Of a DNA stretch of 40,842 bases, positions 1-7,495 are shown one piece after another; positions within the stretch are counted from its first letter, which is position 1, and each line of letters begins with the position of its first letter. A model generated the notes under the pieces. The model searched no databases. It was not told where the DNA came from and saw nothing but the letters and a program-made list of their open reading frames with translations. The position numbers were made by a program, and so were the translations under genes. Source of the DNA: Paenibacillus solani (lineage in GTDB: Bacteria; Bacillota; Bacilli; Paenibacillales; Paenibacillaceae); assembly GCF_001277345.1 (NCBI RefSeq), contig NZ_LIUT01000001.1, positions 1,603,876 through 1,644,717 on the forward strand, in the 5' to 3' direction.

Positions 1-73
1 GCCGTATACCGAACGGTACGTACGGTGGTGTGAGAGGTCGGCTACTCAATTAATGAGCAGCCTCCTACTCGAT
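1..73 (+). mobile_element. Group IIC intron, 3' end (domains V and VI)
   Basis: Seen: GCCGTA...TACGGT with an inner ACC-GAAC-GGT hairpin at 1-27 forms a domain V stem. It is followed by a domain VI stem (GGCTACTCA near 39-47 pairing with TGAGCAGCC near 53-61) and a CCTACTCGAT end with a probable bulged branch-point A at 67. Known: this matches my recollection of domain V of the Oceanobacillus iheyensis group IIC ribozyme almost exactly. The 3' splice site is probably after position 73, six bases beyond the branch A. The rest of the intron and any reverse transcriptase ORF lie outside the window. Confidence 0.88.
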
Positions 74-188
74 TGTTCAAAAAAGGACAAGTACTTCAAA
101 ATTTCTATAAACTTTTCGCATGATAGGAGTTAAATTGTCCGATATAAAGCATATACATATTTCAAGACAAGGTGGAGGGGGGAGCCGT

Positions 189-605
189 ATGGGATCGGGA
201 TCAGTTTGGATGTTCGATTTTTTCGGCAGTGTTATGCCCGTGTTTTTCATCGTCGTCATCGGAATCATTTTGCTGTCGGCCGGAAAGGGATTCCTACAGT
301 GGAGTCGGAATAATCGGCAGCCCTTGCTAGCGGTTGATTCCAAGATTGTAAGTAAGCGAACGGAAATAAAACAAATTCAACAAACAGATGATTCGATGTC
401 AAGCCGCACACGTACCACCTATTATCTTACATTCGAAGTTGAAAGTGGAGATCGCATGGAATTTGTGGTGAATGGAGAGGAGTTTGGCATCTGCGCGGAA
501 GGAGACGAAGGAATATTGCGTTTTCAGGGCACTCGGTATTATGGATTTGCCAGACATCCCAGAGCACATCTGCGCGTAGTCCAAGGTTATAACCATTCTG
601 AATAA
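189..605 (+). CDS. DUF2500 family membrane protein
   Basis: Function unknown. The 138-residue product has one N-terminal membrane helix (about residues 12-33), a short basic stretch, then a small beta-rich domain. The YYLTFEVESGDRMEFVVNGEEFG and GDEGILRFQGTRYYGF segments are, from memory, the signature of DUF2500 proteins, which are usually about 110-140 residues. The start is placed at ATG 189 because a strong GGAGGGGGGAG site ends four bases upstream; an ATG at 120 would add 23 residues rich in Gly/His that do not look like part of the domain. It is a single gene followed by its own terminator, 115 bp after the end of the group II intron. It probably sits in the membrane with the soluble domain on one face; no partner is suggested by neighbours. 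Confidence 0.8.
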   Translation: MGSGSVWMFDFFGSVMPVFFIVVIGIILLSAGKGFLQWSRNNRQPLLAVDSKIVSKRTEIKQIQQTDDSMSSRTRTTYYLTFEVESGDRMEFVVNGEEFGICAEGDEGILRFQGTRYYGFARHPRAHLRVVQGYNHSE

Positions 606-668
606 AAAGACGGAGCAGGCCCCGCCAAATAAATAGGAAGCCAGTAAATAGATCAGATAAAGATTGGA

Positions 669-704
669 AAAAGAGCGTCTTCCCTAAGGAGGATGCTCTT
701 TCTT
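669..704 (+). terminator. Rho-independent terminator of the DUF2500 gene
   Basis: AAAGAGCGTCTTCC pairs with GGAGGATGCTCTTT around a CTAA loop, followed by a short T-rich tail. The rest of the 606-942 gap holds no convincing gene. A weak sigma-A-like pair (TTGCAC 793-798, TATTTT 815-820, spacer 16) could drive the downstream hydrolase. Confidence 0.75.
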
Positions 705-942
705 ATGGTTCATAATCGAGCTAATTGCCAAGTTGTTATACGTTATTCCGCGTACTTTTTTGTTCAGCGATTTACAGGTTATTGAGTTGTTTTTGCACTT
801 TTCCGATCGCGTTGTATTTTTACGTGGAGTATTCGGAATGCAAAGGAGATTTGAGGAGGGCTGGCGAATCAAATGCAATGATGCAACATTCATGAGAAAA
901 GTTATGATCGCTGCTAACAAAGACTAGGAGGGTTATTTGATC

Positions 943-2079
943 ATGTGGGAGCAAGCAATTATGGATGCAGTAGCCAAGACAAAGAGAAACATCGAACAAT
1001 TCCCAAATCTATTTCCACACATTACGGAAGAGAAGCGTTATGAGTGGGGGGACAGTCATGATTGGATTGAAGGATTCTATACGGGGATGATCTGGCTATG
1101 TTATGAATATACAAGGGAGCCTTTGTTTAAGGAAACGGCAATGGCCCATTTGGAGGATTATAAGCAGCGGCTTGAGGAGAAGCGGGAGCTGGATCATCAT
1201 GACATCGGATTCCTCTACCTGCCCTCTGCTCTTGCAGCGTGGATTGTAGATCAGAATGAAGATGGTAAACAGCTTGCTCTTAAAGCAGCAGATCATCTGA
1301 TGCTGCGCTGGAGGGAAGAAGGCCAGTATATCCAGGCGTGGGGACCGAAGGATGATGAGCAGAATGGTGGGCGCATCATTATTGATTGTATGATGAATAT
1401 TCCACTGCTGAATTGGGCTTACGATCAAACCGGTGATGATCGATATCGGGTTGCAGCGAATGCACACGCGGATAAAAGCCGCCGTTATTTGATGCGCGGG
1501 GATGATTCCTCTTACCACACCTTCTATTTCAACCCTGCGGATGGAAAGCCCATTTCCGGAGGAACGCATCAAGGATTTCATGATGGCTCCACCTGGTCGC
1601 GTGGACAAGCGTGGGCAATCTATGGTTTTGCACTATCCTACCGATATACTCGTGATCCTAAATATTTGGAGACAGCGATTCGAGCTGCGCGATTCTTCAT
1701 TGAACATCTGCCGGAGGATCATGTTGCCTATTGGGACTTTGATGTCACTATAGAAGAGGACACGCCACGCGACAGCTCTGCTTCCGCGATCGCCATATGC
1801 GGCATGCTGGAAATTCTTGAGCATCTTGATGCGGAAGATGACAATATAGGGCTATTGACAGAGACCATCGAGAAGTCCATGATCTCTCTTGTAAACCGAT
1901 ATTCTACTATAGGTGAGAGCGATCAGGAAGGCTTGATCAAGCACGGATCCTATTTCGTCCGAGGCGGGATTGGGCCGGATGATTACATGATCTGGGGAGA
2001 TTATTATTACCTTGAAGGCTTGCTGCGACTGGCAAAAGGCGTTCCCGGTTATTGGTATGAGCGAGCACGGGCAAATTGA
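943..2079 (+). CDS. Unsaturated glucuronyl hydrolase (GH88)
   Basis: Cytoplasmic enzyme of glycoside hydrolase family 88. It removes the 4,5-unsaturated uronic acid left at the non-reducing end of oligosaccharides by polysaccharide lyases, by hydrating the double bond. Seen: 378 residues with no signal peptide. The segments LDHHDIGF (Asp87), GGRIIIDC (Asp148), GDDSSYHTFYF and GGTHQG closely follow the Bacillus sp. GL1 enzyme (377 residues, catalytic Asp88 and Asp149) as I remember it. ATG 943 matches the GL1 N-terminus (MWxQAI) and has AGGAGGG ten bases upstream; a TTG at 937 would leave only four. The gene is alone, with a terminator after it. No polysaccharide lyase, SusCD-like or sugar ABC transporter gene lies nearby, so the substrate cannot be inferred from context. 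Confidence 0.95.
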   Translation: MWEQAIMDAVAKTKRNIEQFPNLFPHITEEKRYEWGDSHDWIEGFYTGMIWLCYEYTREPLFKETAMAHLEDYKQRLEEKRELDHHDIGFLYLPSALAAWIVDQNEDGKQLALKAADHLMLRWREEGQYIQAWGPKDDEQNGGRIIIDCMMNIPLLNWAYDQTGDDRYRVAANAHADKSRRYLMRGDDSSYHTFYFNPADGKPISGGTHQGFHDGSTWSRGQAWAIYGFALSYRYTRDPKYLETAIRAARFFIEHLPEDHVAYWDFDVTIEEDTPRDSSASAIAICGMLEILEHLDAEDDNIGLLTETIEKSMISLVNRYSTIGESDQEGLIKHGSYFVRGGIGPDDYMIWGDYYYLEGLLRLAKGVPGYWYERARAN

Positions 2080-2097
2080 ATCAACGAGATATACAGG

Positions 2098-2130
2098 GGA
2101 GGCTGCAAGGTGTACAGCCTCCTTTTATTT
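2098..2130 (+). terminator. Rho-independent terminator after the GH88 gene
   Basis: Perfect 8-bp stem GGAGGCTG / CAGCCTCC with a nine-base loop, followed by TTTTATTTT. Confidence 0.88.
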
Positions 2131-2243
2131 TGCAATAAATGCTAGAGCAGTATAGTTCACAATAATCTCATTAGCATTGTCAGAATGTCTTTGTTATGAT
2201 GAGGTAGATTAAATTTGAGGTAATTGATTTGGAGGAGATATCT

Positions 2244-2891
2244 GTGTTAAAACATGTGAAAAGTTCAGTTGTGCTGACCTTGGTTTTCCTGCTTGTATTG
2301 GCGTTTCCCACAGCTACTTGGGCCCATTCAAAGCTGGAAACCAGTACGCCTCCGGCGGATGCCAAGCTGACGGAAAATGTGAGTGAAGTCAGTGTGTCAT
2401 TTAATGAGAATATCGATGAGAATTTGAGTACGATCAAAATCAAGAACGAACAAGGCGAAGCAGTTGAAGTAGCCGAGGTCACCGTATCCGAGAACAAAAT
2501 GGTAGGTACGCTGGCGGCACCACTTCCTAGCGGTTCTTACACCGTTGAATGGAAAATCGTAGGCGGTGATGGACATCCGGTAGACGGTACTTACAACTTT
2601 GAGGTTGATGCACCTGAAGCAGAGACAGTCCCAGAGACACCAGCCGAAACCCCTGCCAATAATGAGGATGCGCCTGCAGATACAGGAAATGCTCAGGAAG
2701 AAGCAGCCCCTGCAGATAATAACACTGCAGACAACACGGATCAGACGACTGATCAGAACCAGCAGGAGGAGAAATCTGCAACAAACGAAGACTCCCCGGG
2801 CAGCGGGACAATCGTGTGGATTATCATCGTTGTGGTCGTAGCTGTTGTTGCAAGTTATTTTGGTATTAAAGCATCGCGGAAGAAAAAATAA
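2244..2891 (+). CDS. copC: CopC-type copper-binding protein, membrane-anchored
   Basis: Exported copper-binding protein that probably works with the next gene in copper uptake or tolerance. Seen (215 residues): signal peptide (1-27) ending ATWA; mature protein starting HSKLETSTP, so His28 may supply the N-terminal copper ligand as in CopC proteins; a CopC beta domain to about residue 121 with VGGDGHPVDGTYNFEV (Asp109, His111 likely ligands); a low-complexity Pro/Glu/Asn/Asp/Thr linker (about 124-185); and a C-terminal membrane helix (188-207) ending SRKKK. GTG 2244 is chosen because GGAGGAG lies six bases upstream; the TTG at 2229 overlaps that site. Its stop overlaps the next start by one base (TAATG), so the two genes are translationally coupled. 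In B. subtilis YcnJ, CopC and CopD are one fused protein; here they are separate. Confidence 0.88.
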   Translation: MLKHVKSSVVLTLVFLLVLAFPTATWAHSKLETSTPPADAKLTENVSEVSVSFNENIDENLSTIKIKNEQGEAVEVAEVTVSENKMVGTLAAPLPSGSYTVEWKIVGGDGHPVDGTYNFEVDAPEAETVPETPAETPANNEDAPADTGNAQEEAAPADNNTADNTDQTTDQNQQEEKSATNEDSPGSGTIVWIIIVVVVAVVASYFGIKASRKKK

Positions 2892-3979
2892 TGTCTTACT
2901 TTTGGTTAAGTGAGCCATTTCTCTATTTAGCCTATGCCTTGTTAGCAGGTATGTCGGTGTTGTACCTAGTACCGGAATCCAAGAAACCCTCCATTTCCGT
3001 TCCTGCTTGGCTCGGACCGTCAGCGGCGGTGATCATCATCGTATCTGGATTTATGCCCTTGCTTAAGATCATTATGTTTTTTAAGGATGATCTCGGATTC
3101 TGGCAGTCATTTCAGAGCATTATGTTCAAATTCAGCGAAGGCGAGCGTTATGCCTGGATTCTCGTAATCTCGATCCTGCTGGCGGTACTGACTGTAATCG
3201 TTCGGCGTAAGCCAGGCTCCGTACTGCGCTGGCTTATGCCCATTGCGCTCTTAGGCATAGCTGTGGCCATGTCTTCGTTTAATCACGCAGCCTCTTTGTT
3301 TGATGGCGTTGGACAGCTTGCATTCATTGGTCATTTCACAGCAATGGCAGTCTGGACGGGCACTTTGCTGCTTACGGGATGGTTCAGTACAAATCAGGCA
3401 CACTGGCTGGCGTTTCTGAGATGGTTTCACCCCGTGGCAGTTGCCTGTGTCATCGTAGTGATCGGTTCAGGTTTGGTATTAATGACAGCTGTAACGCCGG
3501 AACCGGTGAACAGCTGGACATTGTCCTACGGGCAAGCGCTGCTGGTAAAGCATATTCTAATTCTGCCGCTGCTTATATTTGCTTTTGTAAACGGCTTTCT
3601 TGTTAAGCGGAAGCTCCAGCGAGATACCCTGTATCAACCTGTGGCATGGGCTCGAATGGAAAGTGTTCTGATCTGGTTGATTTATGTTTTCACAGGTTAT
3701 ATGAACCAGCAGCCAGCCCCGCATGAAGTGACGGATTCTTTGGCCATTTACGGTCCTGCAGCAACTTTTGTCTGGTTCCATCCCGGGTTTACCATTGGTG
3801 AACTGACATTCACATGGAACTGGATCGGCATTATCAGTTTGTGTCTTGGACTGGTTCTTCTCTGGAATGTGGTACATGGATTTCGGAGGAACCGAGCTGC
3901 GGCAGGTGCGCTTTTAAGCGGGCTAGGCAGCGTTGTCTTGATCTATTGCGGGCTGATGTTCTCGGTCACTGCGGTTTAA
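2891..3979 (+). CDS. copD: CopD-family copper transport membrane protein
   Basis: Polytopic inner-membrane protein of 362 residues with about eight to nine hydrophobic helices. The segment GQLAFIGHFTAMAVWTGTLL carries the conserved His and Trp of the CopD domain, and HPVAVACVIVVIGSGL follows in the next helix. Known: CopD proteins import copper across the cytoplasmic membrane, usually with CopC as the extracellular donor; in B. subtilis the equivalent YcnJ is needed under copper limitation. The ATG overlaps the copC stop codon by one base, which makes an operon almost certain. A terminator follows directly. No CsoR-like or YcnK-like regulator is adjacent. Confidence 0.88.
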   Translation: MSYFWLSEPFLYLAYALLAGMSVLYLVPESKKPSISVPAWLGPSAAVIIIVSGFMPLLKIIMFFKDDLGFWQSFQSIMFKFSEGERYAWILVISILLAVLTVIVRRKPGSVLRWLMPIALLGIAVAMSSFNHAASLFDGVGQLAFIGHFTAMAVWTGTLLLTGWFSTNQAHWLAFLRWFHPVAVACVIVVIGSGLVLMTAVTPEPVNSWTLSYGQALLVKHILILPLLIFAFVNGFLVKRKLQRDTLYQPVAWARMESVLIWLIYVFTGYMNQQPAPHEVTDSLAIYGPAATFVWFHPGFTIGELTFTWNWIGIISLCLGLVLLWNVVHGFRRNRAAAGALLSGLGSVVLIYCGLMFSVTAV

Positions 3980-3995
3980 ATATTTCCTTGAGTTA

Positions 3996-4033
3996 AAGAT
4001 CCTTGCTGTTACCCAGCAGGATCTTTTTTTTGA
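3996..4033 (+). terminator. Rho-independent terminator of copCD
   Basis: AGATCCTTGCTG pairs with CAGCAGGATCT, followed by a run of eight T. Confidence 0.9.
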
Positions 4034-4050
4034 TTTTTTTTATATCATCA

Positions 4051-4080
4051 GTCACATTTCTGGGCGAATGCACATACGAT
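4051..4080 (+). promoter_or_regulatory. Sigma-E-type sporulation promoter of cwlJ
   Basis: GTCACATT (4051-4058), a 14-bp spacer, and CATACGAT (4073-4080) fit the mother-cell sigma-E consensus (-35 GTCATATT-like, -10 CATACAAT-like). It lies 35 bp before the cwlJ start. Known: cwlJ is sigma-E dependent in B. subtilis, so position and function agree. Confidence 0.65.
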
Positions 4081-4114
4081 ACAACGTGATCTTAAGGAAG
4101 CGAGGGGAAACTCT

Positions 4115-4537
4115 GTGGCAGTCATCAGCACAAATTCGAGTGATGTGGATCTTCTGGCAAGATTAATACGCGCAGAGGCAGAAGGGGAAGGCGAGCAGGG
4201 CATGCTCATGGTAGGGAATGTCGGTGTAAATCGCATTTTAGGCAACTGCCTTGATTTTCGCAACGTCCGCAATATGAATGATATGGTGTTCCAGAGCCCG
4301 GGGGGATTCGAAGCGACACAGAAAGGCTACTTTTATCAGCGGGCCAGGGATCGAGATCGTCGGCTTGCCCAAAGGGTAATTAACGGGGAACGCATATGGC
4401 CGGCTAGCAACGCGCTATGGTTTTTCCGTCCAGCGGGAGATTGCCCCGCAACCTGGTACGATCAACAAAACACAGGTCGTTTCAAAGCACACTGTTTCTT
4501 CACACCAACCTATGAAGATTGCCCGGGAGTCTACTGA
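4115..4537 (+). CDS. cwlJ: Spore cortex-lytic enzyme CwlJ
   Basis: Peptidoglycan hydrolase of the SleB/CwlJ family, deposited in the spore coat. It degrades spore cortex peptidoglycan during germination, activated by Ca-dipicolinate. Seen (140 residues): the catalytic-domain segments LARLIRAEAEGEGEQGM (with the presumed catalytic Glu), VGNVGVNRI, KGYFYQRARDRDRRLAQR, INGERIWPASNALWFFRP and GDCPATWYDQ match B. subtilis CwlJ along the whole length as I remember it. There is no signal peptide, as expected for a mother-cell coat protein. GTG 4115 has GAGGGG seven bases upstream. It is followed 55 bp later by gerQ, the same order as in Bacillus. Confidence 0.95.
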   Translation: MAVISTNSSDVDLLARLIRAEAEGEGEQGMLMVGNVGVNRILGNCLDFRNVRNMNDMVFQSPGGFEATQKGYFYQRARDRDRRLAQRVINGERIWPASNALWFFRPAGDCPATWYDQQNTGRFKAHCFFTPTYEDCPGVY

Positions 4538-4592
4538 TTCACGTGTTACAGCCGCATTTGCGGGATATATACATTAAAGGAGGAAAATACTT

Positions 4593-5027
4593 ATGTACAA
4601 TCAAGGTGTGCCGCCTGTGAACTTTATGAATGGAGTGCGTTATCCGGGAATACCCGCTCGCGGGACAGCAGGTTATACCGCAAACGTTCCCCCGCAAGTA
4701 CCAAGCGGGAGTCCGATGACGCAAGGGGGTACCGTGATGCCCGCTCCTCCCCAATTCGAGCAATCCTATATCGAGAATATTCTTCGTTTGAACCTGGGGA
4801 AACAAGGAACCTTTTACATGACATACGAAAACAATTCCCAGTGGAATGCAAAAGTGTTCACGGGTGTCATTGAAGCCGCCGGACGCGATCATATCATTAT
4901 CAGCGAACGGTCGACAGGGCGGCGCATCATTCTGCTCATGGTAAATCTTGATTATGTGGTATTCGATGAGCCGCTTACGTATCAATATCCGGGTGTAATC
5001 GGCAACCCGCCTCCAACAGCAAGATAA
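4593..5027 (+). CDS. gerQ: Spore coat protein GerQ
   Basis: Coat protein needed to localise CwlJ in the spore coat; in Bacillus it is cross-linked by transglutaminase. Seen (144 residues): a Pro/Gly/Gln-rich, low-complexity N-terminal half (about 1-62), then a conserved beta-rich domain with SYIENILRLNLGKQG, FYMTYENNSQWNAKVFTGVI, DHIIISERSTGRR and LDYVVFDEPLTY, which is the GerQ signature. A strong AAAGGAGG lies upstream of the ATG. It directly follows cwlJ, the expected functional partner, and may be read from the same sigma-E promoter; I see no clear separate promoter in the 55-bp gap. A hairpin follows the stop. Confidence 0.95.
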   Translation: MYNQGVPPVNFMNGVRYPGIPARGTAGYTANVPPQVPSGSPMTQGGTVMPAPPQFEQSYIENILRLNLGKQGTFYMTYENNSQWNAKVFTGVIEAAGRDHIIISERSTGRRIILLMVNLDYVVFDEPLTYQYPGVIGNPPPTAR

Positions 5028-5045
5028 TTCGAGTTCATACGTAGC

Positions 5046-5079
5046 CTAACCTCCGTTTACCTAAGGTAACGGGGGTTAG
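5046..5079 (+). terminator. Hairpin after gerQ (probable terminator)
   Basis: CTAACCTCCGTTTACC pairs with GGTAACGGGGGTTAG around a TAA loop. The T run after it is poor (TTGTGCTG), so termination may be partial. Confidence 0.6.
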
Positions 5080-5137
5080 TTGTGCTGAAGGGATGCAGAA
5101 ACTATGGTTTGTGTTCATACATATATATAGATTATTC

Positions 5138-5175
5138 TATTCTATGAACATTTACGTAACTTGATTCATAGAATA
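5138..5175. repeat. 11-bp perfect inverted repeat, 16-bp spacer
   Basis: TATTCTATGAA (5138-5148) and TTCATAGAATA (5165-5175) are exact reverse complements. AT-rich, in the intergenic region about 90 bp upstream of the next promoter. Could be an operator or a cruciform; no regulator is recognised for it. Confidence 0.5.
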
Positions 5176-5260
5176 TATCAATTCATCGGAAAAGATGTGC
5201 TAAAGGGTGAGAATCAAATTAAAGCTTGTAACAACGCGGATTAATGTCATAAGACGGCGT

Positions 5261-5288
5261 TTGACTGTGTATCGTAGTACTATATAAT
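5261..5288 (+). promoter_or_regulatory. Sigma-A promoter of the CNNM/CorC gene
   Basis: TTGACT (5261-5266), 16-bp spacer, TATAAT (5283-5288). Predicted transcription start near 5295, giving a leader of about 160 nt. Confidence 0.75.
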
Positions 5289-5294
5289 TACTTA

Positions 5295-5455
5295 TATAGC
5301 ATGATCAAGACGGAATAAGATAAGGAGATGAGTCCATTGGGAAGTTGATGCGTAGTCCGAACACGCTGTTATGCTTGATGGCACCACACATTTTTAATAA
5401 CCGAAGGAGGTGTTCCTATTCGCCATAGTATGCTGTATGGCGGGTAGGAGATCGA
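5295..5455 (+). promoter_or_regulatory. Structured 5' leader with SD-sequestering hairpin
   Basis: Seen: two foldable parts. Part one, about 5333-5383, is an imperfect stem of nested pairs CCAT/ATGG, AAG/CTT and GCGT/ACGC. Part two, about 5413-5450, is a strong hairpin: TTCCTA and CGCCATA on the left arm pair with TATGGCG and TAGGA on the right arm. The right arm contains the gene's TAGGAG ribosome binding site, five bases before the TTG start. A GGAGGTG at 5406-5412 can alternatively pair with GCACC near 5381-5386. Inferred: a translational riboswitch or RNA thermosensor-like control element for a metal transporter. It does not match the M-box, yybP-ykoY, ydaO or T-box motifs that I can recall. 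Confidence 0.5.
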
Positions 5456-6775
5456 TTGAGTGACCCCTTACCGAGTTTGATCAGTTTAACCTTGGTATTG
5501 TTTCTTGTTTTGTTAAATGGTTTTTTTGTATCAGCAGAATTAGCATTAGTGAAAGTAAAAGGCAGTCGAATAGACGCTCTGGTTGAAGAAGGAAATCGCC
5601 AAGCGAAGCTTGTGCAGGACATACTGAAGAATCTGGACGGATATATATCCGCATGCCAATTCGGCGTATCGATCATGTCCATTGGACTTGGCTGGATCAG
5701 CGAAAGAACGATATCCGCCATTATGATGCCTTGGTTCAACGGCATGGGTTGGAGCAATTCAGCCGTTCATATCCTATCCTTGGTATTAGCGTTCATTCTG
5801 ATTGCACTCATGCATATTGTATTCGGAGCATTGGCGCCCAAGACGGTAGCTGTACGTAAAGCGGAACAAATCACATTGTTATCTGCAGGACCCTTGCGGG
5901 TATTTTATACGATCATGTTTCCGTTTATCTGGTTTGCTAATGGTCTCACCAATAATGTTCTCCGTTTATTTCGGATGCAGCCGGTGATTGAGCGCAATGT
6001 CCACACCGAGGAAGAGCTAAGGGATATGATGAAAGAGAGCAGTGAAAGCGGTCTGATGGATAGTGCAGAAATGGCATTAGTCGATAATATTTTTGAGTTT
6101 GCCGATACGACGGCAAGAGAGATCATGATTCCCAGAACCGAAATGATCTGCTTATACAACAATCTATCGATGGATGAGAATCTGAAGATTGCCAACGAAG
6201 GAATGAGAACCCGTTATCCGATCTGTGATGAAGACAAGGACCATATCATTGGTTTTATCCATATTAAAGATCTCATGCGGGGACATGTTCGCGACCATCT
6301 GTCTCTGATTCGACCCATCATTGCAGTTCCGGAATCGATCAAGATTAGCGAGCTGCTGCGACGGATGCAGCGGAGCAAGACACAAATCGCGATTCTTATC
6401 GATGAATATGGCGGAACTTCAGGACTCGTAACCCTGGAAGACATCATGGAAGAAATCGTCGGTGAGATTCAAGACGAGTTTGATGAAGAGCGTCCGGGGA
6501 TTGAACAGGTGGGGGAGGATGAATACTCCATTGATGGATTGATGCTGATTGATGAAATTAATGACCAGTTTGGTCTGAATTTGGATACAGAAGACTACGA
6601 TACCATCGGAGGATGGTTATCTTCCCGTCTTGAAGTACTGCTCCCTCATAAAGGTCAGTCTGTCATATACGAAGATTATTGCTTTGTGATTGAGGAGACG
6701 GAGAATAAGCGGATTTCGCGAATTCGATTGATTAAACAACAGCAGCAGCTGCTTCAAGAAGGAGCAGGTGCGTAG
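5456..6775 (+). CDS. CNNM/CorC (HlyC) family divalent-cation transporter
   Basis: Membrane protein of 439 residues, usually annotated as hemolysin family protein. Seen: an N-terminal DUF21/CNNM membrane domain with four hydrophobic segments (about 8-30, 62-85, 95-125, 133-160) and the VSAELALVKV and SIMSIGLGWISE motifs; a CBS pair (about 205-330: ADTTAREIMIPRTEM, GGTSGLVTLEDIMEEIVGEI); and a C-terminal CorC_HlyC domain (about 350-425: DGLMLIDEINDQFG, DYDTIGGWL). Known: B. subtilis MpfA (YhdP) of this architecture exports Mg2+; others are linked to cobalt or magnesium. TTG 5456 is the likely start, five bases after TAGGAG that is buried in a hairpin, so translation is probably regulated. Single gene with its own promoter and terminator. 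Confidence 0.88.
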   Translation: MSDPLPSLISLTLVLFLVLLNGFFVSAELALVKVKGSRIDALVEEGNRQAKLVQDILKNLDGYISACQFGVSIMSIGLGWISERTISAIMMPWFNGMGWSNSAVHILSLVLAFILIALMHIVFGALAPKTVAVRKAEQITLLSAGPLRVFYTIMFPFIWFANGLTNNVLRLFRMQPVIERNVHTEEELRDMMKESSESGLMDSAEMALVDNIFEFADTTAREIMIPRTEMICLYNNLSMDENLKIANEGMRTRYPICDEDKDHIIGFIHIKDLMRGHVRDHLSLIRPIIAVPESIKISELLRRMQRSKTQIAILIDEYGGTSGLVTLEDIMEEIVGEIQDEFDEERPGIEQVGEDEYSIDGLMLIDEINDQFGLNLDTEDYDTIGGWLSSRLEVLLPHKGQSVIYEDYCFVIEETENKRISRIRLIKQQQQLLQEGAGA

Positions 6776-6788
6776 GGCTGAATGGATA

Positions 6789-6820
6789 AAAGCGACTACA
6801 TCTAATGTCGTCGTTTTTTT
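6789..6820 (+). terminator. Rho-independent terminator of the CNNM/CorC gene
   Basis: AGCGACTACAT / ATGTCGTCGT stem with a CTA loop and seven T. Confidence 0.85.
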
Positions 6821-6931
6821 CTATGTAAAGATTTCAAATATTATATCAAATTGTGAAAAAATAGATACTTTTGGGCTAGATTCATGTGTTAGAATATGGA
6901 TGTTCCTAATAATTGAAAGAAAGGTGATGTT

Positions 6932-7426
6932 ATGTCAAAAGTACGCAGTTCTAAACGTGTTGCTGCACTTGCTGTTAGTGTTCTCTTAAGTTTATCTCTA
7001 GCTGGAGGAGCTTATGCGGATTCCTCTGAAGACATCGCACCTGGTGCTTTAACAACACCGCCACCCGTGGAATTGAATTTGAATTCTTCTATCAACCTGT
7101 TAGCCAATACATATCTATTAAATTACTCTTCTTCAATTAGTAAGGTAGGCAGTACCCAAGTGAGCATTAGTGGATTTACAAGTGCAGGACAAACTGTAGA
7201 TTCCATTGGCATTAACTATACCATTCAACGCTGGACAGGGTCGGAGTGGGTGGATATTGGTAGTTCCAGTGATAACGGGACGAATAGGAGTTCCCTTAGC
7301 GGCGTGAAGAATTTTAGCGTTACAGCAGGCTACTATTACCGTGGCAAGACCGTTCATTGGGTTAATAAGAGTGGTATATACGAGAGTGGGAATTTTACTA
7401 CAAGTTCTGTTTTAGTAGAAAAATAA
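6932..7426 (+). CDS. Small secreted protein, DUF6147-like
   Basis: 164 residues. Seen: a signal peptide (KRVAALAVSVLLSLSLAGGAYA, residues about 8-29), then a Ser/Thr/Asn/Gly-rich beta-type domain with INYTIQRWTGSEWVDIG, NRSSLSGVKNF and AGYYYRGKTVHWV. The central segment resembles, from memory, the DUF6147 family of secreted Bacillota proteins of similar length; function unknown. No cysteines, no cell-wall anchor, no membrane segment after the signal peptide, so it is probably released or loosely wall-bound. ATG 6932 has AAAGGTGA seven bases upstream. It is a single gene convergent with the sigma/anti-sigma pair, sharing a bidirectional terminator. Confidence 0.6.
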   Translation: MSKVRSSKRVAALAVSVLLSLSLAGGAYADSSEDIAPGALTTPPPVELNLNSSINLLANTYLLNYSSSISKVGSTQVSISGFTSAGQTVDSIGINYTIQRWTGSEWVDIGSSSDNGTNRSSLSGVKNFSVTAGYYYRGKTVHWVNKSGIYESGNFTTSSVLVEK

Positions 7427-7445
7427 TATCGATAGAACTCAAAGA

Positions 7446-7478
7446 AAGAAGAGCACTTTATACAAGTGCTCTTCTTTG
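7446..7478. terminator. Bidirectional terminator between convergent genes
   Basis: Perfect stem AAAGAAGAGCACTT / AAGTGCTCTTCTTT with a TATAC loop. T-rich on both strands, so it serves both the secreted-protein gene (+) and the anti-sigma gene (-). Confidence 0.88.
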
Positions 7479-7495
7479 TATTTGTACGATATGCG

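Noticed and set aside
733..927. 64-codon plus-strand frame before the GH88 gene
   Set aside because: No ribosome binding site and no recognisable domain; it lies in the region expected to hold the promoter and leader.
5295..5455. M-box, yybP-ykoY or T-box riboswitch
   Set aside because: None of the conserved core motifs that I remember for these families is present. Kept only as an unidentified structured leader.
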